From: an uncultured Terriglobales bacterium
Lineage (GTDB): Bacteria; Acidobacteriota; Terriglobia; Terriglobales; Acidobacteriaceae
Direction: 5' to 3'
Assembly (NCBI GenBank): GCA_955652845.1
Contig: CATPBY010000488.1
Location: 1-5,586 of the forward strand
DNA: 5,586 bases
Part shown: in pieces, positions 5,458-5,586 of the stretch
How positions within the stretch are numbered: position 1 is the first letter of the stretch
Layout: every line of letters begins with the position of its first letter
Position numbers and translations under genes: made by a program
Notes under the pieces: generated by a model
What the model saw: only the letters and a program-made list of their open reading frames with translations
Told to the model about the DNA's origin: nothing
Databases searched by the model: none

Positions 5458-5586
5458 ATGAATCCGCTGGCTTCGATCTTCGGCACGGCGGTTCGAGGCC
5501 GCAATGCGCTGTATGACCGTGGCATGTTCCGCGCTCGAGCACTGAATGGCCCTGTAATCAGCGTCGGCAACCTCTCGGTCGGCGGC
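5458..5586 (+). CDS. lpxK: Tetraacyldisaccharide 4'-kinase, N-terminal fragment cut by the window end
   Basis: The first 43 codons run to the window edge. LpxK is a membrane-associated kinase that phosphorylates the 4' position of the tetraacyldisaccharide 1-phosphate to give lipid IVA, the acceptor used by WaaA. The visible part has the family landmarks RNALYDRGMF (14-23) and PVISVGNLSVGG (32-43), the latter running into the P-loop that continues outside the window (normally GTGKTP). ATG 5458 starts 2 bases after the waaA stop at 5453-5455, so the genes are almost certainly cotranscribed and translationally coupled. The purine-rich end of waaA (AGAGAATAGGG) supplies only a weak ribosome binding site. 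Confidence 0.93.
   Translation, partial: MNPLASIFGTAVRGRNALYDRGMFRARALNGPVISVGNLSVGG

Overview
The window reads as ordinary chromosomal DNA of a Gram-negative bacterium, most likely an Acidobacteriota member. That placement is an inference from three things: a small Cys/His-rich secreted or anchored protein of a type I associate with acidobacterial genomes, a YacL-like PIN/TRAM membrane protein next to lipid A/Kdo genes, and moderately high GC with GTG starts. The waaA-lpxK pair implies a lipopolysaccharide-containing outer membrane. No mobile element, CRISPR array, tRNA or rRNA was recognised.

Layout from left to right. Bases 1-32 (minus strand) hold the first 10 codons of a gene that leaves the window; its N-terminus looks like a DUF427 protein. 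It is divergent from a complete dimethylargininase/amidinotransferase-fold hydrolase (109-963, plus) with all expected catalytic residues. A 287-base gap (964-1250) has only weak inverted repeats and a weak promoter candidate. A small membrane-anchored or exported protein (1251-1694, plus, GTG start with a good ribosome binding site) ends 11 bases from the end of a convergent four-helix membrane protein with PIN and TRAM domains (1706-2812, minus, GTG start with a very good ribosome binding site). A terminator-like hairpin for the small gene lies inside the 3' end of the PIN/TRAM gene.

A 270-base divergent intergenic region (2813-3082) carries a 13-base palindrome, a second hairpin, a TTGACA hexamer facing the PIN/TRAM gene, and an extended -10 so close to the next ATG that its mRNA may be leaderless. 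That next gene (3083-4042, plus) is a zinc-free quinone oxidoreductase-type medium-chain dehydrogenase/reductase. After 111 bases comes waaA/kdtA (4154-5455, plus), followed 2 bases later by lpxK (5458 to the window edge, partial). WaaA and LpxK catalyse consecutive late steps of Kdo-lipid A synthesis and clearly form a transcription unit. The other genes are neighbours with no evident shared pathway.

I do not see a convincing new multi-gene system. The items most worth a second look are the small Cys/His protein, the active-site variant of the dimethylargininase homologue, the possible leaderless promoter, and the structured divergent intergenic region.
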